From positions 747,518,556 to 747,582,555 of the forward strand of contig OY856413.1 of NCBI GenBank assembly GCA_963693085.1: DNA of 64,000 nt, read 5' to 3'. Positions 23,402 to 33,756 of this stretch are shown here, in pieces. This stretch comes from Alisma plantago-aquatica. Its lineage: Eukaryota; Streptophyta; Magnoliopsida; Alismatales; Alismataceae. The notes beneath the pieces are model-generated. The model searched no databases. It worked only from the letters and a program-made list of their open reading frames with translations, and was not told the DNA's origin. Every line of letters begins with the position of its first letter. The stretch's first letter is position 1. The position numbers were made by a program, and so were the translations under genes.

Positions 23402-23480
23402 CATACATATACATACATACATATTTATATATATGTGTGTATGCGATTAAGATATATATATATATATATATATACAAGAT
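23402..23480. repeat. Simple repeats after the LINE
   Basis: (catacata)n followed by tatatatgtgtgtatg and (at)n at 23452-23474. The first part may be the LINE 3' tail or its target duplication. Confidence 0.8.
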
Positions 23481-23519
23481 ATTAAGGTATTCCATTATTA
23501 ATTACTATAATAGAAATTC

Positions 23520-23765
23520 TATTGGGCCTTTTCAATGTATCTTAGGTGTAAGGTAAAGAAGCCCTCCTTCCGGGAGGCCGAGCCATCAGTGAGATAGTCT
23601 AGAATCCAAATTATGCAAGGAGACGATGGACGCCGAATGCCTAAGAGGGTAATAAATCAAGATGGAAATTGGTATTGGAACTCGAGTCCCTTTGTTAGGG
23701 AACATCCTACTTGACCACTTCAATCACTCCTTGTCATCAAAAAAATTATTTATGCATTTATGTGT
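23520..23765 (-). mobile_element. tRNA-derived SINE candidate
   Basis: On the minus strand a short T tract is followed by gacaaggagtgattgaagtggtcaag, then, about 30 bp on, ctcgagttccaatacc. The two blocks resemble a Pol III A box (..agtgg) and B box (gagttcraatcc-like) at normal tRNA spacing. About 170 bp of unrelated body follows. No coding frame. I cannot show a target duplication. Confidence 0.4.
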
Positions 23766-23960
23766 GTATAATCCTCAATTTTTTTAAAAAAGCTTTATTT
23801 CCAATATATTTAAATAGTGTTTCTGCTAATTATTTCTTCTACTAGAGTGTCACATATGATAATTTATGATTAAAATGATGACATGGGGTCAAATAAAAAA
23901 ATCAACAATATGAAGGCACAATCATAGTTAGATTAATAAATAGTGAAAATCCATTTCATC
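23766..23960. other. AT-rich spacer
   Basis: No coding frame or repeat recognised between the SINE candidate and the solo LTR. Confidence 0.5.
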
Positions 23961-25374
23961 ACAATTGTAACATCCCTGACCTGGGTTATGCTCTAGCCTC
24001 AGATGTTTTGTTTAAGAAAGATAATTATATGCTTGCTCTTATCTTTTGAAAAGTAATAAAGGCTCAAGAGGATCTTATGTTTCAATTTTAGTCCTTTTTG
24101 AATAATGTTGAAAACAATGTTTTGCCTGTTTTGGACTAAAGTACAAATTACCCAAGTTGAGGGGTTAACTTGCAAATGTTACATGATAAAATGATCCTCA
24201 AGTGTTTAAGCATCATAAGAATGAGAATGATGCATAGGTATGGCTTGTGATGGCCTGAGCACCAGGAAAGAGCTTATTAAGCAACGTTGAGCATTAAAAC
24301 CTAGTTTTGGTGTAATGTGCAATTTACCCAAAACCTAGGGTTCAATATGCAAAATACACCTTCTATAGTATCCCTAATGCTTCTTGGTATTAATTAGAGA
24401 CAAGAAAATCAGAGGGGTGTCTCATTTGAATCTCTTTGGAGGAGAGAGAATCTTGATATTAAAATAATCAAGATTTAAGCATAATTGAAACCCTAATTCA
24501 ATTTAATGCAAAAATAAATATATTAGTTGAAGTGCCCATCAACTAAAAAGGATTTGGTTGAAATCCTATAATGCAAGGACGTCCAAATGCATTGAGTTGC
24601 ACCGAAATATCCTAAGTAGGTGAAGAATCCATTTGAAATTGTTAATTAAAAAGAATTGTCCACTAAAAATGGATAATAGTATTATAATGATTAAGGTGCT
24701 TAAAGTGGTTGCTTTTATTTAAGGATAAAAAAGAGATTTTTGAAGGCAAGGATGATGGATTCGTAGGCAAGGAAGTGAGGGGGATAAGTGGCACCAATTT
24801 TGGGAGTTGAAGGAATTTTCTATTGCTTTCTCTCTCTTCAAATTCCCTTACATATATCCCATTTTCCACCCACATGAAAGACTCTTTTCGACTCTTCTTT
24901 CTTTCCTTGCTTTGTCCGTGCACAAGGGAGCTTAGGAGAAATAGGAGGACGTGCCTCAACCTGTAGGTAAGCTCCATAGTCATCTTCAACCTTGAATTCA
25001 TGGTGGAAATCGAAATTCAATGCTTATTTTCTTCTTTTCTCCACTCAATGCTCAACCTTGATCATCCTTTGCATCCAAAGACTTGAGAATGGACCCTGGA
25101 CAGTTGACAAAGTTTCATTCACCATTGAGGACGTGAAGCTTGAAGCTTGGATTCAACTTTGAAGGCGGGTTATATAACTTGAACCCTTAAACATCATTAT
25201 TGATTTCATTTCTTTATCACATGTTGATTCCTTTTTCATTCCCAAATTTTCTTTTGATTAATTGTTGAAATCACCACAAAGATCACAACAAATTTCAAAG
25301 GTTTGTAGCTTGAAGATGATGATGTCATCTTAGCACACACCTCAACAAAAATGATGAGAAAATGATTTCACTTT

Positions 25375-26010
25375 TTGGTGACCAAATGATCTCAAGACCG
25401 TTTGGTGACCAAACGATCTCAAGACCGTTTGAGGTCAAACGGTCTCAAGACTGATTGAGGCCAAACAGTATCAAGACCATTTAAGATCAAGTGGTGTCAT
25501 GTTTGGATGGAGATCTAGTGTTTACAATTGATTTAGTTCCAAAGGTTTCAGCAAATGATGGTTCCTTGATTTCAAACCCTAGATCGAGTGAAGATAAAAC
25601 CCTAGTTTAAGTTCAATTGATTTCATTGCTGATTTGACCATTCAGTCTTCAAACTGTTTGGGGACTAAATGGTCCCAAACCATTTAAGGTTTAATAATAT
25701 TTAATTCAAACAGTCTCAAACCATTTAGGGTTTAATAATATTTAATTCAAACAGTTTCAAAACCGATTGAAGGAATTAGGGCAAGACCGTTTGGAGGTCA
25801 AGCACCTCAAGACCATTTAGAGGTTGAGTACCTCAAGACCATTTGGAGATTTAATTGAACCAAGACCGTTTAAGGTCTAAATGGTCTCAGACCGTTTAGA
25901 GGATTGGTCCAAGACCGTTTGGAAGATTGGACCAAGACCGTTTGAGGGTCAATGGGACCAAGACCGTTTGAAGGGTCAATTGGTCCAAGACCATTTGAAG
26001 GTCTAATTGG
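25375..26010. repeat. Palindromic minisatellite (caagaccgtttgg...) in the solo LTR
   Basis: About 17 degenerate copies of a 20-40 bp unit built on caagaccgtttg-gaggtc. Several units are near-perfect hairpins: gaccgtttga-gg-tcaaacggtc at 25423-25444 is a 10-bp perfect stem. Confidence 0.85.
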
Positions 26011-26354
26011 TTCAAATCATGTAATTACCACTAACCCCATAAGTGGTTGAAGGGTATCTCAAGTATGATTTCAAATGGAAATACCTCTAAAGTGCTTAGG
26101 TAATTAGTATAATTAAAGTGATTATCACTTAATGCTTATGAAAGTATTAAATTCAATACACCATGATAAACATAGGTGTATGACCTTAGTGAGAGGTTAA
26201 GTCAACCTAATAAGGTATGATGATGATGTTATGTGTGTTTATAAGTACATGGAATAATGATAAGTATGATTAATACTTAAATAATGCTATGTGCTCCAAG
26301 ATATGTGGAAGCACTGATTTAGGGATTGGATTAATGAGATAATCATTAAACTCT

Positions 26355-26765
26355 AATTAATGGAGAATGAAAACCCTAATCGAGAAAGATGAGGAACGCT
26401 ATACCTAACTTTGGGTAATGGGTTGAGAAATTCTAATTGAAATGAAATGGGAAATCCCTAACCCTAATTTGAGTAAAGGGTTGTGAAACCCTAATACAGG
26501 GTGATGTTATGAGAAAATCCTAATACAGGGTATTGTTATATGGAACCCTAATACATGGTGATGTTATGTGAAAACCTGATAAAGGATGATGTTATGTAAA
26601 ACCCTAATCTAGGGTGATGCTATATGAAACCTTAACCCTAATATAGGGTGAAGGTATGTGAAACTCAAATTTTGGGTTATAGTGCATGAAACCCTAATTT
26701 TGAGAAATATGATGATAATCCCTAACCCTAATTTTGGGTAATGGGATGAGTATCCCTAATTGACA
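26355..26765. repeat. Minisatellite with telomere-like aaccctaat units
   Basis: About twelve imperfect units of roughly 28-30 bp, each aaccctaat...agggtgatgttatgtg, so each has a ccct...aggg dyad. Confidence 0.8.
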
Positions 26766-27484
26766 TGAATTTGGAAACTCTAACTCTAATGAGGGAATAG
26801 TGATACTACTATTACATTGCATAGTGCTAATATGTAATTGATATAACTATCATCATGTGTACTAATCATGCAGGTATCATGATATGTTGGGCATAGCTAG
26901 GTATGAGCTATAATGGTTTATTATTGAAATTGTTTTATGGGCCTTGTGAGCCATAATATGCTTTGTTTCCTAGAAAGAGGTAACAAGAGATTAATGGGCC
27001 TTGAAGAGACATGTGAGATGCTTGTGTATCAAGTATCATGTTTACCTTGGTCAGATGACCTGAAGGTATTAATTACCTGATAAGTGGTAACAAGTGTTCT
27101 TTGATGAACTGAGGGTTTGAATACCCATATTCCATAATCATGATGATGAGATGTTAAGGGATGAAAATTCCCATGATGTGATAAGGGATTGAGATCCTAA
27201 TGTTTTATAAAGCTTCGAGAAGTATTTGATAGAAGTATTACACATTCTTTGTAGCATTTGTTATAATAATTTATGTTTGAAAACCTGACTGATGCTAAGA
27301 GAATATGGAAATGCACTTAATTAATCAAGTGAAATCTTATCATATAGAGACCTGACCATAGATCCATCATCGTCAGTAATTGGTGATGGTGAAACAGGTT
27401 TTCCTAGGGAAATTCCTGGAATGCATATTTTGAATATGTGGGGGTAATGGGCGAAAATATCCTTATGCCTCATAGGAATGACTG

Positions 27485-27625
27485 AGGGCCATATCCTATG
27501 TATAGGAATGGTTATGGACCATATCCCAATAAGAGTATGGATATGGGTCATAACTCCACAATACTAGGCATTGGCTATGGGCCATATCCTGAAAAGAGTA
27601 TATGCTACGGGCTATAACTCTATAG
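27485..27625. repeat. Imperfect tandem repeats (gggccatatcc)
   Basis: Five diverged copies of an approximately 30-bp unit containing a/gtatgggccatatcc or its variants (ggaccatatccc, gggtcataactc). Confidence 0.65.
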
Positions 27626-28632
27626 TGAAGATTCCAGTATACCCTGGAAGGCTATTTAGCAGAGACACAAGATGTCCTGCATATGATCTCATACTGATCG
27701 AGACATATGAGATGATGGAGTCTGGCTCTTCCATTGACCTATGTATGGTACCGATGCTTTACTTAATCGTGGTCGGTTGGAGCATGAGCGGTATACCTCA
27801 TCTCCTCAGGGCATAAGTATGATTGTAAAATGTAATCAGCCGTGTAGTGTATTTTCTCAAGGATGAAATACGAAAATCATTAGTGGATGTTACATTTCTT
27901 ATTGTATCCTAAAGTGGATAAATATTATACATGTTCTTCATATTCCTTATTAAAAGAATGGATGATCTACTGCTTATCACTTTATAGTTGTCATACTTTA
28001 AAAGGTGACATTGCTCTATTCTGCTTAATAATGATTAAATCATGTCGTTTAATGACGATTCCTCTGTTCATTTTATTACTGTTCATCTGAAATAATAATG
28101 TTTCTGGCAGAGAGTTATATCTCCCGTTGGGACAATTTTCAATTGTCTCACCCCCATAGGATTCAACCTTTTTAGGTGGATGAGGACGAGGAGGTAGAAA
28201 CCCTACAACAGGGGAAGGATAGCAACAACAGAGATAGCAGTAACATCTCAGGTGGAGATACTAACTGTCGTGTCATGTAGATATGAGTCCTATGAGTCGT
28301 ATCTATACACTCAGGTCCTAGGAGTTAGTAGTTAATGCTTTTATGATCGATATGAGATTTTGGCTTGATGCCTCAAAGTTCTTATGCTGCATGTGTATAG
28401 TTTTTAACAGAGTAGTTGATACTTGTGAACCTTGAGAAGGGATGGCACATGATATGTACTTTGTGAACCAGAATGTATGTGTATATAATATTTTGATTCT
28501 TGTTATAAGAGTTTCCTGGAAGTATATCTCTTTGTAAATAGTTTTAATTTTTAGTAATTTTTGTTAATCCGCTACAAATGATCGCTTCCGCTAGGTTAAT
28601 GATGTTTTGTTCGAACGCTTCGCCGCAACAAT

Positions 28633-29557
28633 GGTCATATTTGTTAACTTTACTCCTCTACTAGATGCCTCATTCATTAGATGAATTCTTGACTTTTTAT
28701 TGTTTACCTATCTCTTAATAGTTTCCTTCTTATACAGGAACAACTCTACTTGTGCTTATTGCTAACATTCCTAGTTATATGTAATATTACACATGCTAAT
28801 CATATAATGATGCATACTTCACCTGATTCCATCCATTTATATCGCAAACGCCTAGAAATTGAGCTACCAATCGAGTATGAGCACGAAGGACCAACTCCAA
28901 TTAGTGAAGATATGGATATATGGGATTTCTAGGTTTCCCTTTGCACTGAACCTATATTTATACATAGCTTGATTTCATTTTGTTGAGTCACCCATGGGGT
29001 AGATAACTGGAACACTTATATTTTTCAATTGGCATTGTTATCCTATACACTACTTTTTATATTCATGCATTAAAAAATGAAACACACCCTTTCTCCTTTA
29101 TTGTTAAACAAACATCCATGTTTAGACTAATTTGTGACTTATTTCCTCAGTAAGTAATGGTTGGACATCCTCCAGGGTCCCATTCATTACATTAGAGAAC
29201 CCAAACATCAAGATGTGTGGTAGTCTAGGATTCAAGTAATCTCCTCCATCATTAATAGCCAAGGAGGATAGTTCAAAGGTTAATTAAATCTAGAACAAAA
29301 ATGAAAACAAACTCATGGATCGAATTGAAAACAAAAAACTAATAGTGATGAAGTTAGATGAAATAATAAATGAGAGTATGGAAATTTCTCAATAATATAG
29401 GTAATAAAGAGAGTAATGGAGATTACCCCAATATATGTGAAATACAAGGTGTTATTATCTTTGCAAAATTAGTAGTAGTCACCATGCTACATCTATGGAC
29501 TTCACAAAGTTTAAGACCCTTCCAACGGCCCAGGGTAGTAGAAGTGGGTGATTGGAG
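28633..29557. other. Intergenic region with one orphan exon-like frame
   Basis: Mostly AT-rich. A frame at 28738-28931 follows a good acceptor-like site (ttccttcttatacag) and ends EGPTPISEDMDIWDF-stop, followed by T-rich sequence like a 3' UTR. I do not recognise the protein. It could be a last exon stranded by the neighbouring insertion, or chance. Confidence 0.3.
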
Positions 29558-29560
29558 TTA

Positions 29561-30507
29561 CGGCTTGTTTGGTACGCAGTGAATGGAGGGGAGGGGAAGG
29601 GAAGGAAAAGAGCTTAAGTTGTTTGGTTGCACATGGTGAAGGGGAAGGAAAGGGAATGAAGGGGAATGGAGGGAAAAGATCAAGTGTATTTCCAGCCACT
29701 TTTCTCCCCAGCAAATCGGAGTGGAGACAAGGAGAAGGGAAAAGGTTTGGCAGGAAATATAAAAGCTTGGAGGGAAATATGGAATGTGGAGGAAAAATAT
29801 AAATAATATGGTGGAAAATACTTGTATAGCTCACAACCAATGAGAAAAAAGAGCATGCAGTCTCTCACCTCATTTGGAGGGACAAAATATTAGGGGAAAG
29901 TTAGAGAAAACAATTAGAGTGACAAATTAAAAATATAAGAAAACTAGAATAAATGTAGCACACAATTTAAAAAAAATCTTATAATGTCTAGAAAAAATGT
30001 TGACAGAGAATACGAAAAGTTTGAGATAAATACTTTTTTAAAGATAATAACATAAGAAAAAATAAAAAAGGGAGGAAATTGTGGAGGAAAGTGGAGGGAA
30101 CTCTTAAGCTGTGGAAGGAACATAAATAAATGAAGGAAAACTATAAATATGGAGGGAACTACGTGTATAACCCCTATGACAATAAAAAGAGAAGTGGTTG
30201 TCCCTGTTTGTGTCAAAAATATTTTACATCGCATTAGACATAAGAAATTTATCTTTTTCTTTAACAAAATAATTATAGGAATAATTTTGTTTTGATCATG
30301 AGATATGTGAGTTTAATTTATCTTGATTTTGTATGTATTAATATGTGTGTGGAGTATGTAACCTTTTGAAATAATATGTCTTATTAAAAAATATATATTT
30401 TTATTTTTGTATGTTCTCTCCCTTTCTTCTCCCCATGCTAACCAAACATATTAAAATAATAAGTGTCTCCTCCCCTCCCCTTCATTCACTGTGTCCAAAA
30501 CATAGCA
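29561..30507. mobile_element. Non-autonomous TIR transposon (PIF/Harbinger-like)
   Basis: The ends are inverted: cggcttgtttggtacgcagt on the left matches the reverse complement of actgtgtccaaaacatagca on the right, and the match continues through gaatgg/aaggggagggga, about 45 bp with few mismatches. Both ends are followed outward by tta (29558-29560 and 30508-30510), the 3-bp target duplication typical of PIF/Harbinger. The subterminal regions are strongly purine-biased (aaggggaatggaggg-type runs). No transposase is present. Confidence 0.65.
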
Positions 30508-30510
30508 TTA

Positions 30511-30755
30511 GGGGATTATGCATAGTGATTGGACTCCGACTTTTAGTATGTTGGCTTTCAAGCATGTTTAGGTGTTTTTTGTTCACATCAGCATCATAGA
30601 GGTATATTCTCTGTATATTCCAATCCCTACTTCTCAGAGATTGAATCCTATAAAACATGGTGGTAGGGCCGCTGGGTTTAGCATCTAATTTTTTCTCTTC
30701 TAGTTTGCATCATCCCCTGCTCTCCACATCTTCAAGCCAAGAAGGAAGTTCCCCG
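30511..30755 (+). promoter_or_regulatory. Promoter and leader remnant of the phosphatase pseudogene
   Basis: cctataaaac (TATA-like, 30647-30656) lies about 100 bp before the ATG. A C/T-rich leader (ttttctcttctag...ctctccacatcttc) follows it, as in plant 5' UTRs. Its presence suggests a genomic duplicate rather than a retrocopy. Confidence 0.45.
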
Positions 30756-31110
30756 ATGGCAATGGGGTCGCTGGAAAGTGCCTCCGGCGTCGTGGTTGTC
30801 TTCGAATTTGATAAGACCATCATTGACTGTGACAGTGACAACTGGGTCGTCGACGACCTTGGCGTCACCGACATGTTCGAAGGTTTGCTGCAAACCATGC
30901 CCTGGAACACCGCCATTGACATGATGATGGGCGAGCTCCACTCTTAGGATAAATCTCTTTCCGACATTGACGACTGCCTCCGCAACGTCTCCATGGACCC
31001 CAATGCATCTCTGCCATCAAGGCTGCTTTTGGCTTGGGACTTCAATCGAGATCCCCATGGGTGTGACCAATGCATTTGCCAACTAGCTAATCTCAACAAA
31101 CTCGTTGGGG
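30756..31110 (+). pseudogene. Plant HAD-type pyrophosphatase/phosphatase (PS2/PPsPase1-like), truncated pseudogene
   Basis: Starts MAMGSLESASGVVVV, followed by FEFDKTIIDCDSDNWVVDD and MFEGLLQTMPWN, then MMMGELHS. This is the N-terminus of the plant phosphate-starvation-induced inorganic pyrophosphatase/phosphocholine-phosphatase-like family, cytosolic HAD enzymes. The HAD motif I nucleophile, the first Asp of D-F-D-K-T, is Glu here (gaa). After HS there is a TAG, then DKSLSDIDDCLRNV, then a 1-base shift to ISAIKAAFGLGL. The following region, which should carry HAD motif II, is missing, and a Cys-rich HGCDQC-like stretch comes near the end. It is GC-rich compared with its surroundings. It cannot encode an active enzyme. 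The base gypsy element starts 30 bp downstream and may have caused the truncation. Confidence 0.8.
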
Positions 31111-31138
31111 TACTATAGGAAGGGATTATAGCCCTCGG

Positions 31139-31429
31139 TGTGTAGCTGATACTTTAGACAGAAAGGAAATTCCCACTTCCAAAAAAAAGCTGAGACAAAA
31201 TACTCAACGCCTAGAAAGTAGTGCGTCCCTTCCTTAAATAGACGAATGTACCCGGCGTCAGCTATGACTGTCACGCCAACAATGCAGGCGAGGTTGTTAC
31301 TCGCAAAACAGTATTATAGCAAAAGGAAAGAAGCTAAAGTAACTACCGGCCAACGACCTTACTGTAAATGATAACAACTAGTGGCCAAGGGCCTTATGGA
31401 AAATACAGATAATAAGGTGATGCCTATCA
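31139..31429 (-). repeat. 3' LTR of the base chromovirus
   Basis: On the minus strand the polypurine tract gagaggggttatt is followed by tgataggcatcacc at 31429, and the LTR ends near ...tcagctacaca at 31139-31141. No second copy is in the window, so the left edge is approximate. Confidence 0.6.
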
Positions 31430-32535
31430 AATAACCCCTCTCAAGCACTAACGACGCCCATGGGGTCAGTCCAGGATGGAAACTTTGCGTGGATTTCAGA
31501 ATAAGGCATCCACTTGGCTTCTTCTTCAGGTGCATCCACCCAGGAAACTAGAACCTCTGCAATGGCATTGTTTCCTCGCTTTAGCATTCTTCTCTCAAGT
31601 ATTTTGTCAGGGAAACAAGCTGCTTTCTCAACTGGAGGCCACAGCTTAGGAAGATCAGTGCTTGGATTCGGAGGAGCAGGGCCATGGTGTTTCTTCAGCT
31701 GAGAAACATGAAAAATTGGATGGATCATTGAAGTATCAGGAAGCAGTAGCTTATAAGATACCTGGCCAACTCGCTCCACAACAGGGAAAGCACCATAATA
31801 CTTGGCAGCCAATTTCTGATGAGCACAAAATACAATTGAATTCTGGAAATATGGTTGTAACTTTAAATAGACCAAGTCCCCAATACAAAATTCAACAGCC
31901 TGACGATGCTTGTTAGCTTGCCGGTGCATCCTGTTCTGAGCACGGGAAAGGAAGTGCTTAAGCTGAGACAAGGCCGCATCCCTGGCTGTTAAGAGCTCAT
32001 CAACTGCTGGTAACTTAGCAGTACCTTTCACATATTAAAGAACAGAAGGGTGCTCGTCCATATACAATCTCAAAAGGTGTGATGTTTGCCGCAGAATGCC
32101 AAGAAGTGTTATACCAAAATTCAGCCCAATGTAAAACATTTGGCCAATCTTTAGGGGCTGTCGAATAGTAGCAACGAAGATATGTTTCCAGACATCGGTT
32201 TACTACCTCAGTTTGTCCATCTGACTAAGGGTGGTACGCAGTACTAAAACAAAGCTTTGTGCCCATTTGTTTGAAAATTTCCTTCCAGAAGTCAGACTGA
32301 AACACCCTATCCCTATCACATTCGATTGATTTAGGAAGACCATGGAGCTTGTAAATGTTGAGGATGAAGATTGTAGCAATGGATTTAGCTATATATGGAT
32401 GAGCAATGGGAATGAAATGGGCATATTTACTGAGGTGATCAACCACTACTAGTATAGTAGAGACTTGACATACTGGCGACAATCCCTCAATAAAATCCAT
32501 TGAAATGTCTTCCCAAATCTGATTGGAAGCAAATG

Positions 32536-33250
32536 AAAAACTAAATTAAAGCATGATACAAAGAAATAGAAGGGAGGCGAGCAACAAGTTGTGACGTCGG
32601 TCCCTTTTGAATCGCAAATCCAATCCTCCGAAAAACCACATACATAGACCTAGGGGTCATAACATTACTATGCATAACTTTTTGGACCATCTTAAGAAGA
32701 TCTACATCATCTTGTGCCAAGAACCCAAAGGTGTTAAATGCGAAAGGAATAAAAACATGTTGATTGTCGATACATCCTTTCTCATGTTTGGCCACTTTAG
32801 CTAAAGAATCTTTTCGGGCAACATCTCCTACAATAAAATCACCACTTTTCAGCCCCACTAATGGAGAGACTCCTGTAAATTCACACATGCGTGTTTTCCA
32901 ACAGCCCACCCAAAAATTAAAACATATGCTGGTCTAAGCATCGATCTCCCCTCCTGTGGATCAGTCAAAAAATTAACCGATGCTTCTTTCTTAGAGGTAA
33001 CTCTAGCGTGTCTAAGTACATCATAAAGAACATCCCTGACAAGATCATGTATATATTTAAAGTCTAGAAGTTCCCTACAATAGACTGCATGCTCCCCAAA
33101 TGTGTCTAAGCAGGATTTATGACAAACTGGACATACCTCATCATTTGGGAATAGAGTGATCATAAAATGGTACCTGAGAATAGTACGATACCCCACTGAT
33201 GACATATGCAGTCCAAGTCCGTCAATAGGAATAGCAAGAAGAAAATCCTG
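32536..33250 (-). mobile_element. 5'-truncated non-LTR retrotransposon fragment with RLE-like C-terminal domain
   Basis: Lies inside the integrase gene of the base element. The flanks agcaatgg (33251-33258) and agcaaatg (32528-32535) look like an imperfect target duplication, and joining them restores the gypsy frame around LLQPL-LPI. It reads minus strand: AQDFLLAIPIDGLG, VGYRTILRYHF, a Cys/His cluster CPVCHKSCLDTFGEHAVYC, then RPAYVLIFGW. After a frameshift near 32880 it continues TGVSPLVGLKSG, FIPFAFNTFGFL and GFAIQKG, and stops just before the insertion edge. A Cys/His cluster followed by R-P-(D)...V-(D) is the layout of restriction-like endonucleases in RLE-type LINEs. Here both acidic positions read Tyr and Asn, so the domain is dead. 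The lineage call is inference. Confidence 0.55.
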
Positions 33251-33454
33251 AGCAATGGTTGCAGCAAACTGTAGGTGTAGACGTTAGATACTTGTGTTGT
33301 TGGCATATGCGTCATTCTCAGACCAAAATTCTCACATCTGAACTAAGTCCTTGCCAATAGAGGTCCCTCCTTATGCACTACAGAGTTTTCTTAAAACCAG
33401 AGTGTCCCCCAACTAATGCCATATGAGCGTAATGAAGAATATCTTGTTTGAAAA

Positions 33455-33691
33455 AATGAAAGTCTATGTAAGTAAAATGTTTGAACAAAAAAGCGACAGT
33501 AATTAAATTAGATAAATAAAAGGCATGAGCATAGTTGAAATAAATGTAGAATGATTAATGGGTGTGAAACAAGTTTATGAGGCCCATTGTCCGTTGAATC
33601 GTAGACTTCTCAATATGAAGACCAAGAGTTATATATAGACATTTTTAACTTTCTCATAGCATAAACCATATAATACATAGTAAAAATAAAA

Positions 33692-33753
<62 letters not shown>
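33455..33753. other. AT-rich insertion in the base element between RNase H and integrase
   Basis: Replaces about 25 codons between ...LRHPENPS and the QDILHYAH segment. Non-coding, ending in a long (ta)n tract. Origin not recognised. Confidence 0.6.
33694..33753. repeat. (AT)n microsatellite, about 60 bp
   Basis: Uninterrupted alternating ta at the edge of the insertion. Confidence 0.95.

Positions 33754-33756
<3 letters not shown>

Larger units (their letters stand above)
23966..28627 (+). mobile_element. Solo LTR of a Tekay/Del-like gypsy element
   Basis: Begins tgtaacatcc, ends ttcgccgca, and is bounded by the perfect 5-bp duplication acaat (23961-23965 and 28628-28632). It has no PBS, PPT or coding region. 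Several internal blocks occur in the same order as in the LTR of element B: gaccatagatccatcatcgtca (27355) against the same block at 52483; 'gagagttatatctcccgttggga' (28108) against 53280; the caacctttttaggtg block (28166) against 53329; and the ctcaggtcct block (28311) against 53481. It is therefore an LTR of a related family left by LTR-LTR recombination. The 4662 bp length matches the 4.0-4.4 kb LTRs of A and B. Confidence 0.85.

Noticed and set aside
24663..25020. 112-residue minus-strand frame in the solo LTR
   Set aside because: It lies inside a defined LTR, has no recognisable domain, and overlaps a second frame on the same strand.
29511..30267. Minus-strand frames rich in Phe/Pro/Ser (109 and 107 residues)
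   Set aside because: They are the pyrimidine strand of the purine-biased non-autonomous transposon. No homology is recognised.
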